Positions 35,115-47,714 of a stretch of 64,000 nt of DNA are shown here, piece after piece; the stretch's first letter is position 1, and every line of letters starts with the position of its first letter. Origin of the DNA: Garcia nutans. Lineage: Eukaryota > Streptophyta > Magnoliopsida > Malpighiales > Euphorbiaceae. Under the pieces are notes generated by a model. It was not told where the DNA came from, searched no databases, and saw only the letters and a list, made by a program, of their open reading frames with translations. The translations under genes were made by a program, and so were the position numbers. The DNA is taken from contig CANTUV010000007.1 of the NCBI GenBank assembly GCA_947685225.1, positions 14,900,501-14,964,500 on the forward strand. The letters are read 5' to 3'.

Positions 35115-38100
35115 TGTAACACCCCTTCCCAACCTACATGTGTAAGCCGAGTAGAGGCGCCACACTATCCTAATGTTGCTACCAATTTACTTAGTCAAAT
35201 TTTAGTTCCGATTTTTACAGAAATTTTTCCATAGTTTCGCGTAGAAATTTGGATCCCAAGTGTCGACAAAACTTGTTTTTCTGATTTTTGAAAACATTTT
35301 ACACAGACCAATATGAATACCATCAAATTTAATGCACTCCCAATGAATTCACCTTATACCCTCAACTACAAATCTGCAAGAAGAGTTCACACTTCTAATA
35401 CAACATAACGTAAAGGTTTATGATTATTACACACTACTAACATACCATTGTAACATAGAAATTCTCTTTTATATTTATTCATATACATGCCACAACTAGC
35501 TAACTCATAATGGATCTAAAAGATCTACCCCTGAGATTTGCTGTGGTCTGGTCATTGCTTTCCCAAGATTTATCTACTGCTCCGAACCTACGAGTCAAGG
35601 AAAACTTAACTCGCTGAGCGTTATCGCTCAGTGGGTACTTTACCAATAAAAATAAAAGTAGTATATGAAAGTATTCGAAATCAAAGGAAATAATTAAATC
35701 AACAATCAACCCACTTTATACCAATAGAAATCGTGATACATTTAGTGTGATATGCTTTCAATAATGTAAAATCATAATTCAAACTCATTGGCATTATATA
35801 GTTCAACGAAAAATAATATGTCTTTGATTCAGGCTCTACTGGTATATAGGGAACCATAGTGATAAGGCAGTGGGCCTCCCCACTGTAACATAGGTGGCCC
35901 TCACCACCGATATCAGATCACAGGAATGAGCCTCCCCATCCTGGTTAACCAATGGGCCTCCCCATTGGCTTCAGTGGCCTCACCACTGAATAAAATATCA
36001 TATCACAATAATGAGCAGTACTGCACGCGTTAGTATAGTGCACCATACCCTTATCTACGACTCCCACTATTCAATAGAGCAAAAAGATTTAAATGATTCA
36101 ATTTAAGTCTCAACTTCATTTTAGAATAATTCAAGAAATCAATTTAATTCCCATCGCACTTTGCCATTTATGCCGCGCAACACATTCTTTAGTCAAACCA
36201 TTCCCCTTTTTCACATATTTAATATCCACAATAAACATATTAAACATTTCAAAGCATTCCTCAAAATATCCCAAATTGACCAAATGAATAGTGTTGCGGC
36301 GAGAAAAATCGGCAACGAAAAATGGCATGACCAAATGAATAGTAAAATCTGGGTTTTCGTCAAAATTTCAGTCCACTTCAGTCATGCATTTGACCAAGTA
36401 AATGATCTTATTTTTGGCTGAAACTTTACAGAAAACTTATTTCATATGTTGACTAATTGCATGTAAAATTTCGTTGAAAAATTCATTCTTTTGCTGCCAC
36501 AAAAATAGTCCAGAAGCTGTCACTTTGGGACCATTTCGGCCCAAATATTTGAAATGCATAGGATAGTTTATTTTTCTTTTGCAAATCAATATTAAGGCTT
36601 CTTTAATAGTAAAGTGAAGATTCAAACACTTCCTTTTAACAATTTTTGCATGTTTAACTCAAATCAAACTAATTAAAGTCCAAACAACTTACCGAATCAA
36701 CTTTCCAAATTTTCTCAAAACATTTGGTTTCAATTAAATTTTACAACCCAAATTGCCATAAGAAAACAAGAACATAACTCAAATATTTAATTTAAACTCA
36801 ATCAATATATTTAAACATCAACTTCAAAACTTCCATAAACCAAAGTTTGTAAGCAAATAGAGTTTCTTTTATGGCCAAATCAAAAGTAATTATTCAAAGG
36901 TAAAGTACCAAACCTTATTCTTGTACTTCCCCTTAGCTTTTCCTTCTTCTCCTTCCTTAATTCTTTATTTCTCCTTCAATCAATTCAAGATACAACATAA
37001 ACCTTAGAAATTCAAAATAATAAGTTATCCTCCATTTCTTTTCCAGCCGAAACCCTAATCCAACCTTATTAATCTTTATACATCTTTATTCTTCCATTTA
37101 ATCAATTAATCTCATCACTTACTTAATATTTTTTCCAATTCCACATAAAGATTCTAATCTCCAATCTTCCAATAAATATATAACTACCTAAAATTAATAC
37201 TAAAATTAAAGTCTACTTACTAGAAAACCTTAAAAACTTACCTTCAAAATCAAATTTGGAGAAACTTGGAAGTCCTTTGGTGTTTCCCTTTGTTGGCCGA
37301 AATTTGTAAGTGGAAAAAGAGAGAGTTTGTTCTTCATTTCACATATATTTATATACAAAGGAAATGATTATCACCTTATGTGTTGGTTGAACCCTTTAAG
37401 ACCACTTGTCCACCTTTCTCTTTCTTCATTTATTACACATGCTAAATGGTTACTTTTGATTGGCCAACATTAGATTTTTATAATTTTCTTTTCCTTTACT
37501 TCTTTCCACTTGTCCCTCTTCCCATAGGATATCATAAAGTTGTCCCGAGTTACCCATCCAGTCCCGACACAAAACCGGGCCCACTTTACGTTCCGGCGAT
37601 TAATCGATCATATCTTTTAAACTGTATAGTTTCACGAGTCAAACTACATATAGTTTTGATCCTCTCGACCTCTACTTTCTATTTATAAGGTCTATTTTAG
37701 GTTTCCAAGTCATTTTGAAAAATTACCGATAAGCCCTGAACTTTTTACAAAATTCCCTTTAGGTCCTTTCTTTGGTCGGGTTTTCTTCCGGCTCCGTTTC
37801 TACTGACGATCGTTTCATATATCACCCCTCATCATCCTCTACATACTCATTTTTTTATTTCCTACTTTAAATTCATGTATAACTTTAATTAATAATGACC
37901 AAAATGCCCCTAGTCAAAATGTCTTCATTTTTCTTTAATGGGACATTTCCTAGAAAAACCGTTACACGTCGTTGCGACCCGATTAATCTCTAGAATATTC
38001 TTCCAGGGTCGGATATGGGCACTATTAAGAACTTCCGACTCTTAATTTTTAAGTTTACATAGTTACCCCTAACTTTTGAGAAATTTTCACTTAGGTCCTT

Positions 38101-38499
38101 TTGATATCCCTTCTTGACCTTGCTGTATTTCTTTATTAATATCTTTTTACTCACAACTCAAAATTACGTAATTCTTATTCTCACTAAAACTAGACATCTG
38201 GGGCTACATTTTGTCAAAATTTCAGGTTGATCCGAGTTAGATATGATTTTTGACAGTCCTTCGAAGTCAAGCCTACTATGCTGTCCTGAGGCAGCTTGCA
38301 CATTGTCTACTAAATCCATCATATCTTATTCTGTACAACTCTAAATTGAGTAATTTCAAGTTATACATCTAGATAAGACACAAATAAACAATTAAGTATT
38401 CTTTGAGACTCTCTAATTTTGTCATTAACTTGGATGAAATTTGACCTCAAGTTATAGGTTATGTCTGTTTCTTACCAATCTGGGATTTGGGATGTTACA
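35115..38499 (-). repeat. 3' LTR of the LARD-like element
   Basis: 3,385 bp, near-identical to 40966-44371. The open frames within it have no family resemblance and are repeated in the other LTR. Carries the hairpin cluster at 35868-35989. Confidence 0.93.
35868..35989. repeat. Constant-loop hairpin cluster, LARD-like 3' LTR
   Basis: Five units: CAGTGGGCCTCCCCACTG (35868-35885), GGTGGCCCTCACCACC (35893-35908), a bulged CAGGAATG unit near 35921-35943, CCAATGGGCCTCCCCATTGG (35949-35968) and TCAGTGGCCTCACCACTGA (35971-35989). Loops are CCTC, CCCTCA or CCTCA, while both arms of the stems change together. Confidence 0.9.
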
Positions 38500-38514
38500 A
38501 TTCTATCCCCCTTA
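38500..38514 (-). other. Polypurine tract of the LARD-like element
   Basis: On the minus strand TTAAGGGGGATAGAAT directly precedes the 3' LTR. Confidence 0.8.
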
Positions 38515-40419
38515 ATTTAAGCTTCGCCCCGAAGCTTACTCATTCTATATACTTGATGTTCTTTAACTACTGTCTATTGCTTTTGCCACTCTTTCACCTT
38601 ATTCACTTGATTGCTCTCTGTCATCTCTCTATATTGTTTACGCATTGCCTTATTTTGACACTTATTCATTTACTGGGATTAACTATTTTAAGATTCAACA
38701 TGTTTTACCTTTTGTATTCTATTTTCTTCCCATATCTGTTCACTTGCTGTTTATTATTCTACAAGATTATCCAATAGACTATTATGTGGTTCAACATGCT
38801 TTGACTTTTGTCACGATTTCTCATTTGAAACATCACTATTACTCTCTTGTATTTCCTTCAACTTTGATTCAGGTTTGTTCTTTCTCATTCCTTCTTGTAC
38901 GTTTTTCACTTTCTAATGTATTCATTTCTAAGCTTCCTTCTCTTTGCATTGTGGTTATTCTTTATTTACTTCTTACTGAATTTGTATGTCCTATGTATAT
39001 TCGTGCAGTGTGGTGGCATTCCTTAAGTATCGACTCATCTGACTTTCCTTGTGTTGTCATATATACATCTCAAATAATAGCTCATGGGTGATCAGTCCAT
39101 GATACCATTATTCTCAAAGTACTATTTATTTCATTACATGTCTCGCTCTATGCTGGTTACGGCCGATCCCAACATAAGGTGAGAACATCTTTCTTTTTTT
39201 TTCTTTTTTTATTACATTTCAAACTCTTTCTTTCCTTTCTTTTTCCGAATATGTTTCAATTCACTTTCTGTTTATTTTCATATATACTTTTTTTTTTCAT
39301 CTGTATATTATTACATATTTTTCTTACTTAGCTCCTCAAGGTAATAACAGTAGAATCAAAGTGGAATGAGACAATACCATATGGAACCAGCATGGCATGG
39401 GTGGCCCTCACCACCGTTTCATTTCCATGGCACAGGTGGCCCTCACCACCTTTTTCATCAAACCAATGGCCCTCACCATTGGCCCCCAGTGGCCCTCACC
39501 ACTTAGTATATATATCGGTGCCAGATAAATATCAAACCAGTGGCCCTCACCACTGGCCCCAATGGCCCTCACCATTGAGTATAAATGTTAATGCCATATA
39601 AATACACTCATCCCAACTCTGATTCAATCTGAATTACCAAGGTAAGCATGTCTTTCTAATATTTTATTCTCTTTCCTTCATTCATATCAATGCAAAAATT
39701 CTCAAGTTGTCAGAACACATTACCAAACATTTCCAACACAAGTTTAAATAGTTCATTATATAAGGAACACATGATTTCAACCAGGTAAAGCATTAATCCT
39801 GGAGAATCTAACTAGTTTTGCTTCCTTTTCTTAGTTCTCAATTTTATTTTCTATGATTTTTCTTGCCGTACTATTATTCTTCACTCTTTCAATTTTAGAC
39901 TCTTGTATTATGGTCGGTATTCTATTCGTTATTATTCTTTCGGTGCTTTTACTACTTACCTCTCATAATTGCCTTAACCTTTATTGCATATATTTCTCAA
40001 TTTTTTTTCGTGCATATATATGAGTGTAAAGAACCCGAATCTATTAAAACGTAAAGCAGAACTCCAAACATAGACAATTGACCTGCAATCACGTCTAGCG
40101 CTTCTTGCGACATCTAAAGAATAGAGCAAAACGTATACAATCCCATCATACGTAACGACCCAGACCAACATCATTATCTTATCCTAGGTGGCATGTATAT
40201 AAATATAAAATTCTTAAATAACACATATACAACACAACTTTTATTTATTTCCAAACACAAAGTTTTACAATACTAGGAAGTCCTTATGTACATTCCAAAA
40301 TTTAGGACTCCTTACTATTATATCATCATATTATACTACCATACAATATTTACATAATACCTCTATATCACATATGTATATAACTAAGAGAATCGCCAAA
40401 CAGCAATACATCTCAAGAC
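38515..40419. other. Non-coding interior of the LARD-like element
   Basis: T-rich on the plus strand near 38500-39100 and 39180-39300, with a second hairpin cluster at 39400-39577. No retroviral protein motif was found on either strand. The 148-codon plus-strand frame at 38645-39091 is antisense to the element and of low complexity. Confidence 0.7.
39400..39577. repeat. Constant-loop hairpin cluster, interior of the LARD-like element
   Basis: Six units share the loop CCCTCA with different stems: GGTGG (39400-39415), AGGTGG (39434-39451), CCAATGG (39463-39482), AGTGG (39488-39503), CCAGTGG (39537-39556) and CAATGG (39560-39577). In each, the second arm is the exact reverse complement of the first. 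In the element's own RNA (minus strand) the loop reads TGAGGG. Confidence 0.92.
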
Positions 40420-40806
40420 TCAGTGAGTAGGTGCCCTAGGTGAAGTGGCACTGTCTGAAAAATACTCTTCTATCTCGGGATCAAAATCTAGGTCATGTGA
40501 TGCTTCACTAGGTAAGTACTGGCCTAGCTCTTGAACCCTCTCCTGTAAAGCTCAAATCTCTTGATGTGCTACCCCAAGGCTTCTACCGACACTATCCAAC
40601 TCCGCTCTATAACTAAGCCTGTCTTCTTTTAACATCTGCACGTCATCTATCAAGGAGGTAGTCATCTCATCTTTTATTCTCAAGTCTTCACGATCTTGTA
40701 TACTTCGATCGGCCAAAATTTCTATAGTCTCATCTTGCTTCCGCACTAGCTGTTTTAACCTCTCTACTTCTATCCTCAGCTCCCTCACCTCGTTTAGATC
40801 ACCCAT
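40420..40806 (-). pseudogene. Short coiled-coil ORF of the LARD-like element, one in-frame stop
   Basis: From ATG 40806 (MGDLNEVRELRIEVERLK), the frame runs 128 codons to TGA 40420-40422, with one internal TGA at 40552-40554. Residues 1-90 form a charged heptad-type coiled coil rich in Glu, Leu, Lys and Arg. The tail is acidic and Ser/Pro-rich. The internal TGA would be one C-to-T step from CGA. It lies 143 bp after the PBS, in the place of a gag start, but has no recognisable Gag core or zinc knuckle. It could be a remnant of the N-terminus of an ancestral Gag or a captured fragment. Unknown function. Confidence 0.55.
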
Positions 40807-40948
40807 TATTACTCTTGTATAATTTGAATAACATAACTAACAATAACACACATATGTATAGTTATATAATTAAAACCCCTATTCTAACCCTATGTGTCCT
40901 ACATTTAAGGTTTAGTTCAACTAACTACCCAGAACTGGCTAAACCAGC

Positions 40949-40960
40949 GCTCTGATACCA
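40949..40960 (-). other. Primer-binding site (initiator Met tRNA type) of the LARD-like element
   Basis: TGGTATCAGAGC on the minus strand, 5 nt after the 5' LTR end. It is an exact match to the common plant PBS. Confidence 0.92.
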
Positions 40961-40965
40961 CTAAT

Positions 40966-43900
40966 TGTAACACCCCTTCCCAACCTACATGTGTAAGCCG
41001 AGTAGAGGCACCACACTATCCTAATGTTGCTACCAATTTACTTAGTCAAAATTTAGTTCCGATTTTTACAGAAATTTTGCCATAGTTTCGCCTAGAAATT
41101 TGGATCCCAAGTGTCGACAAAACTTGTTTTTCTGATTTTTGAAAATATTTTACACAGACCAATATGAATACCATCAAATTTAATGCACTCCTAATGAATT
41201 CACCTTATACCCTCAACTACAAATCTGCAAGAAGAGTTCACACTTCTAATACAACATAAAGTAAAGGTTTATGATTATTACACACTACTAACATACCATT
41301 GTAACATAGAAATTCTCTTTTATATTTATTCATATACATGCCACAACTAGCTAACTCATAATGGATCTAAAAGATCTACCCCTGAGATTTGCTGTGGTCT
41401 GGTCGTTGCTTTCCCAAGATTTATCTACTGCTCCGAACCTACGAGTCAAGGAAAACTTAACTCGCTGAGCGTTATCGCTCAGTGGGTACTTTACCAATAA
41501 AAATAAAAGTAGTATATGAAAGTATTCGAAATCAAAGGAAATAATTAAATCAACAATCAACCCACTTTATACCAATAGAAATCGTGATACATTCAGTGTG
41601 ATATGCTTTCAATAATGTAAAATCATAATTCAAACTCATTAGCATTATATAGTTCAATGAAAAATAATATGTTTTTGATTCAGGCTCTACTGGTATATAG
41701 GGAACCATAGTGATAAGGTAGTGGGCCTCCCCACTGTAACATAGGTGGCCCTCACCACCGATATCAGATCACAGGAATGGGCCTCCCCATCCTGGTTAAC
41801 CAATGGGCCTCCCCATTGGCTTCAGTGGCCTCACCACTGAATAAAATATCATATCACAATAATGAGCAGTACTGCATGCGTTAGTATAGTGCACCATATC
41901 TTTATCTACCACTCCCACTATACAATAGAGCAAAAAGATTTAAATGATTCAATTTAAGTCTCAACTTCATTTTAGAATGATTCAAGAAATCAATTTAATT
42001 CCCATCGCACTTTGCCATTTATGCCGCGCAACACATTCTTTAGTCAAACCATTCCCCTTTTTCACATATTTAATATCCACAATAAACATATTAAACATTT
42101 CAAAGCATTCCTCAAAATATCCCAAATTGACCAAATGAATAGTGTTGCGGCGAGAAAAATCGGCAACGCAAAATGGCATGACCAAATGAATAGTAAAATC
42201 TGGGTTTTTCGTCAAAATTTCAGTCCACTTCAGTCATGCATTTGACCAAGTAAATGATCTTATTTTTGGCTGAAATTTTACAGAAAACTTATTTCATATG
42301 TTGACTAATTGCATGTAAAATTTCGTTGAAAAATTCATTCGTTTGCTGCCCCAAACAATTGCCACAAAAATAGTCCAGAAGCTGTCACTTTGGGACCATT
42401 TCGGCCCAAACATTTGAAATGCATAGGATAGTTTATTTTTCTTTTGAAAATCAATATTAAGGCTTCTTTAATAGTAAAGTGAAGATTCAAACACTTCCTT
42501 TTAACAATTTTTGCATGTTTAACTCAAATCAAACTAATTAAAGTCCAAACAACTTACCAAATCAACTTTCCAAATTTTCTCAAAACATTTGGTTTCAATT
42601 AAATTTTACAACCCAAATTGCCATAAGAAAACAAGAACATAACTCAAATATTTAATTTAAACTCAATCAATATATTTAAACATCAACTTCAAAACTTCCA
42701 TAAACCAAAGTTTGTAAGCAAATAGAGTTTCTTTTATGGTAAAACACCAAATCAAAAGTAATTATTCAAAGGTAAAGTACCAAACCTTATTCTTGTACTT
42801 CCCCTTAGCTTTTCCTTCTTCTCCTTCCTTAATTCTTTATTTCTCCTTCAATCAATTCAAGATACAACATAAACCTTAGAAATTCAAAATAATAAGTTAT
42901 CCTCCTTTTCTTTTCCAACCGAAACCCTAATCCAACCTTATTAATCTTTATACATCTTTATTCTTCCATTTAATCAATTAATCTCATCACTTACTTAATA
43001 TTTTTTCCAATTCCACATAAAGATTCTAATCTCCAATCTTCCAATAAATATATAACTACCTAAAATTAATACTAAAATTAAAGTCTACTTACTAGAAAAC
43101 CTTAAAAACTTACCTTCAAAATCAAATTCGGAGAAACTTGGAAGTCCTTTGGTGTTTCCCTTTGTTGGCCGAAATTTGTAAGTGGAAAACGAGAGAGTTT
43201 GTTCTTCATTTCACATATATTTATATACAAAGGAAATGATTATCACCTTATGTGTTGGTTGAACCCTTTAAGACCACTTGTCCACCTTTCTCTTTCTTCA
43301 TTTATTACACATGCTAAATGGTTACTTTTGATTGGCCAACATTAGATTTTTATAGTTTTCTTTTCTTTTACTTCTTTCCACTTGTCCCTCTTCCCATAGG
43401 ATATCATAAAGTTGTCCCGAGTTACCCATCCAGTCCCGACACAAAACCGGGCCCACTTTACGTTCCGGCGATTAATCGATCATATCTTTTAAACTGTATA
43501 GTTTCACGAGTCAAACTACATATAATTTTGATCCTCTCGACCTCTACTTTCTATTTATAAGGTCTATTTTAGGTTTCCAAGTCATTTTGAAAAATTACCG
43601 ATAAGCCCTGAACTTTTTACAAAATTCCCTTTAGGTCCTTTCTTTGCTCGGGTTTTCTTCCGGCTCCGTTTCTACTGACGATCGTTTCATATATCACCCC
43701 TCATCATCCTCTACATACTCATTTTTTTATTTCCTACTTTAAATTCATGTATAACTTTAATTGATAATGATCAAAATGCCCCTAGTCAAAATGTCTTCGT
43801 TTTTCTTTAACGGGACATTTCCTAGAAAAATCGTTACACGTCGTTGCGACCCGATTAATCTCTAGAATATTCTTCCGGGGTCGGATATGGGCACTATTAA

Positions 43901-44371
43901 GAACTTCCGACTCTTAATTTTTAAGTTTACATAGTTACCCCTAACTTTTGAGAAATTTTCACTTAGGTCCTTTTGATATCCCTTCTTGACCTTGCTGTAT
44001 TTCTTTATTAATATCTTTTTACTCACAACTCCAAATTATGTAATTCTTATTCCCACTGAAACTAGACATCCGGGGCTACATTGTGTCAAAATTTCAGGTC
44101 GATCCGAGTTAGATCTGATTTTTGACAGTCCTTCGAATTCAAGCCTACTATGCTGTCCTGAGGCAGCTTGCACATTGTCTACTAAATCCATCATATCTTA
44201 TTCTGTACAACTCTAAATTGAGTAATTTCAAGTTATACATCTAGATAAGACACAAATAAACAATTAAGTATTCTTTGAGACTCTCTAATTTTGTCATTAA
44301 CTTGGATTAAATTCGACCTCAAGTTATAGGTTATGTCTGTTTCTTACCAATCTGGGATTTGGGATGTTACA
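40966..44371 (-). repeat. 5' LTR of the LARD-like element
   Basis: 3,406 bp, near-identical to 35115-38499, followed on the right by the TSD copy ACAAG (44372-44376). It repeats the hairpin cluster at 41720-41840. Confidence 0.93.
41720..41840. repeat. Constant-loop hairpin cluster, LARD-like 5' LTR
   Basis: Same five units as 35868-35989. The bulged unit here keeps GGG opposite CCC (AATGGGCCTCCCCAT), while the 3' LTR copy has a G-to-A change. The first unit has lost one outer pair here. Confidence 0.88.
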
Positions 44372-44376
44372 ACAAG

Positions 44377-44563
44377 CCTATTAAGTAATAATCAATTCTT
44401 GTAAGAATCTGCAGTTACATCCATAAACTAAACTTAACAAAATCAAAAGGACATTTAACTTAGCTATAACAATAAAGTTATAAAAAATAGATCAAAATGT
44501 ATTTCTTGTCCAACATGAACAAGCAAAAGCTAGTTTCAAACAAAACAACAGTGTTCTCAAAAG
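44377..44563. other. Host spacer between the LARD-like element and Athila-2
   Basis: Short AT-rich stretch. It joins 35109 on the left and 53996 on the right once the two insertions are removed. No gene seen. Confidence 0.5.
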
Positions 44564-44568
44564 ACTTT

Positions 44569-46169
44569 TGTTGCGCTCTAATTAACTCTACTACAAAACG
44601 TCACTCGCAAGTATACGAGGTAGCTGTAGCAAAGGTGATCACCCCAAGGTCGTCTCACAAGGAAGCTAAAGTAGCTAATTGATTATCAGATTATAAATAA
44701 CAAGTAATGAATAAATTTAAATTGCTAACAATTAATAGAGACAGATTGATCAAAGTTTAAAACAATAAAAGTAAATTGAGCTGATGTTTTGATTCACTTA
44801 ATAGAAGGGTCTAGGGTTTGCACTTCTCTACTACTTATATGTATGAACGGTTATTCCTCTTAACTAATTTAATTTCAAAGATTAAATCTCAAGCAACTTA
44901 ATTAATTGAATAAAGGAAATAAGCTCTCGCATTCAAACCTCTCTCAAATAATCTTGTTACGATTGAAATAATCTTTTCCTAGGTTATATCTCTAATTCAC
45001 CTAAGTAGTTAATTGAATTGTTCTAGCATTAGACTTCATCTCTTAATCCATCATCTAATACCTAAAACACATAATTGGTGGCCAATCAATTATATATTAG
45101 CAATAATCCATTCAATAAAGGCTTAAAGAAATAATTAAGTTAAGAGTAATAACCAATTCATACAATCATAGCAGATCCATACAAACCCTATACTAGATCA
45201 AATTAGTCCATAATGCTATCAAACATACTCATCTCATTAAAATTCAAAGAAATCAATTTAGACATGATAATATCCATAAATACAATTCCAATGAAAGTAA
45301 AGAGATAAAGTTCGAGAACAAAACCAAATTATAAACTTCTTAGCTCTTGAAGAATCTCTTGTTCAGAACTTGCTCGAATAATGCATCAATGGCAAGAACA
45401 AATCTAATCTAAGCTAGTTTAATCCAAAGTGTAATAAAAAATCAAAGAAAACAAGATATGAAACCCTAAAACTCTCTTTTACGGCTCAATCTCAACTCAA
45501 ACTCTCCACAACCCCTTTGAAAAGCCTAAATTTCACATTTATACGAAACCTCCGTTTTAAAAAATTCGCGTTGTCTTTGGTCCATGAGAGACACGGCCAA
45601 GTTGAGGGAGACACGGCCATGTTGGAGGTGCAATGGAGGGACACGGCCACAAGCTTGGCCGTGTCCCTTGCTTGTGTCTTCTACAGCTTGATTTTCTTTC
45701 TTTTTCCTTTGGACTTAAGTGAGACACGGCCAAGCTTAAGCAACTTGGCCGTGTTGGAACTTTTTTGGAGGGACACGGCCACAAGCGTGGCCGTGTCCCT
45801 TGAGTGTGTCTTCTTCTGTGTCTTGTGGCTTCTCCTTAGCTTGGTATGGGACACGGCCAATGGCTTGGCCGTGTCCTCTGCATGTGTCAGCTTCTGTCCA
45901 TTTTTTCCTTCTTTTGGTTCCTTGGCTTTTTAACCTAAAACAAAACTTGAACCAAATTTTAAACAAGAATTAAATAAACAATAACCAACAAAACATAAAC
46001 ACCACACTAAAAACTAGGACAAAAATAACAAAAACACTAAAATAAATTCAAACTACCAAAATTATTGAAAATACTAAATAAACCGATTAAAACTAACAAA
46101 ATACCTAAATAAAACAATAATTATCATAATAAATAAGACATAAATCTATAATAAAAACTAATAAAAACA
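44569..46169 (-). repeat. 3' LTR of Athila-2
   Basis: 1,601 bp. On the plus strand it reads TGTTGCGCTCTAATT...ATAAAAACA. It matches 52390-53990. Confidence 0.93.
45585..45876. repeat. ACACGGCC inverted-repeat cluster, Athila-2 3' LTR
   Basis: Units include perfect or near-perfect 13-bp stems with 6-nt loops at 45637-45668 and 45769-45800, and further pairs at 45721-45755 and 45849-45876. Arms read AGGGACACGGCCA and its complement. Confidence 0.88.
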
Positions 46170-46183
46170 ACTACCCCACACTT
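46170..46183 (-). other. Polypurine tract of Athila-2
   Basis: On the minus strand AAGTGTGGGGTAGT directly precedes the 3' LTR. Confidence 0.75.
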
Positions 46184-47714
46184 AAAACTTTGCTTGTCCT
46201 CAAGCAAATTCACATGGCATAAATTAAAAACTCAAACAACCTTAACTATAATTCTAGTATATAAGATGAAATCCTTAAAGACTCAGCCATAAATAATTGC
46301 ATTTTACTTCAATTAAGGATTTCTTAACTCATTCATTAATCCAGACATACAAATCTCATCTCTCATCTAAGTGTTTCACTCGATTTCAAAGGTTAATCAC
46401 TCAAACCACTCATGACTGCATACTACCATAAACTTGCTTAATTATCCAATCTCCCTCACTGATTTTCTCAAGAAATAATCCGAAGGTCTTTCATTTGGAT
46501 GTAATGGGGCTAAGGTGAAGGTGTGAGAAAAGACATTTAAGCTGGAGCATCAAGAAATGGAGTATCTAAATTAGACAATACTCTTGCTAAGAAATTCATA
46601 ACTCCCTCAAATGGCATACTCACCAACCGTTGATACTTTCACAAACTTGCATACTTCAAGAAAAATACATGAGTCAACATTCCTCTAATGCTAGAAAATA
46701 TATGAATTTTGTATTTATATATATATTTTTTCTTTTTCTTTTATTTTTACCATTATCTATTGATTTAATTTAATAATATATATATATATATAAAATATGA
46801 AGTTGCATGGAACATCTAGCTTAAAATGTAAAGGAAAAGAATAATCGACTCTTAGTCAAATACAATGCGCACAGTATGCATTTCAACCCCAAATAGCAAT
46901 ACCATTTTTTTTAAATTGCTTACCCCACACTTTTGAATCAAACCACCCTATTGTCATGTCATAAGAAACTCCATTCCTTAATGCAGGTATAATGACAATA
47001 AGAAAAAGTTGAGTTATGAATTGTGTTGATCAATCAAGAAAAGGTCAAAGGCTCAACTTGGCTCACTAAGGAATTTAATATTAAGGGAGGTCTTTTTAAG
47101 CTAAAGGGCTAGTCTAATTTGCCTTCATCATTTTAAAACTTGAGATAAAATCATAATGTGAGTTCAATTAGTAAGCAAAAGCAAGCTCTAGAGATGCAAA
47201 ATCATGAAGGTGCACACTTAAGAAAAGAAAATCAATTAATACTAATATTCAATCTATAAGGCTCAAAACTCACAAAGGTGGGTTCTCAAAAATTTATATG
47301 TCATGAATTGCAGAATGTGAAAATTGATCCTGAATGAATTCAAATGCTAATCTCTATGCCGATACTAAAGTCTCAACTATAATACCAACAATTATACTAT
47401 GCACAACACACAACATAACACAACAAACAAAACAAGAATTAAAGAAAAGCTTAAAGATTACCCCACACTTAGAATTTACATTGTCCTCAATGGAAAACAA
47501 GAATAATAAAGAAAAAGAGTTAAAGGACAACCTGTCTTCCATCGTACCCTGGTGAGGCAAAACCCTAACTTTTCATCACAAACAGAAATGTTCAAAAACA
47601 AAAGTACAATATATAAAAATAAAATATCCAAAATAGAAAATGTTAACATTAAAAACAAAAACGAAAAATAATAACAAAAATACACTAAACACAATAAAGC
47701 AAGGAACTCAAAAT
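46184..47714. other. Non-coding 3' region of Athila-2 between ORF1 and the 3' LTR
   Basis: AT-rich, with a TA dinucleotide run near 46775-46795. A second CCCCACACTT-type sequence lies near 47461 and 46922, similar to the purine tract at the LTR. No coding region was recognised. Confidence 0.55.

Larger units (their letters stand above)
35115..44371 (-). mobile_element. Non-autonomous LTR retrotransposon with 3.4-kb LTRs (LARD-like, Del/Tekay-like ends)
   Basis: LTRs 35115-38499 and 40966-44371 flank only 2,466 bp of interior. The 5-bp target duplication ACAAG is perfect (35110-35114 and 44372-44376). On the minus strand the LTR starts TGTAACATCCC and ends GGTGTTACA, the 5' LTR is the right one, and a Met-initiator PBS follows it. 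No protease, RT, RNase H or integrase is present, so it must have been copied with proteins from another element. The Met PBS and LTR ends resemble Tekay/Del elements. The LTRs differ little (a few percent at most, including a small indel near 42347), so insertion is fairly recent. Confidence 0.93.

Noticed and set aside
36093..36287. Frames such as 36093-36287 and 41944-42138 present twice
   Set aside because: Duplication only reflects the two LTRs of one element. No family resemblance and no start context.
38645..39091. 148-codon plus-strand open frame inside the LARD-like element
   Set aside because: It is antisense to the element, made of T-rich low-complexity sequence (Phe, Leu, Tyr, Ser), overlaps another frame and shows no known motif.
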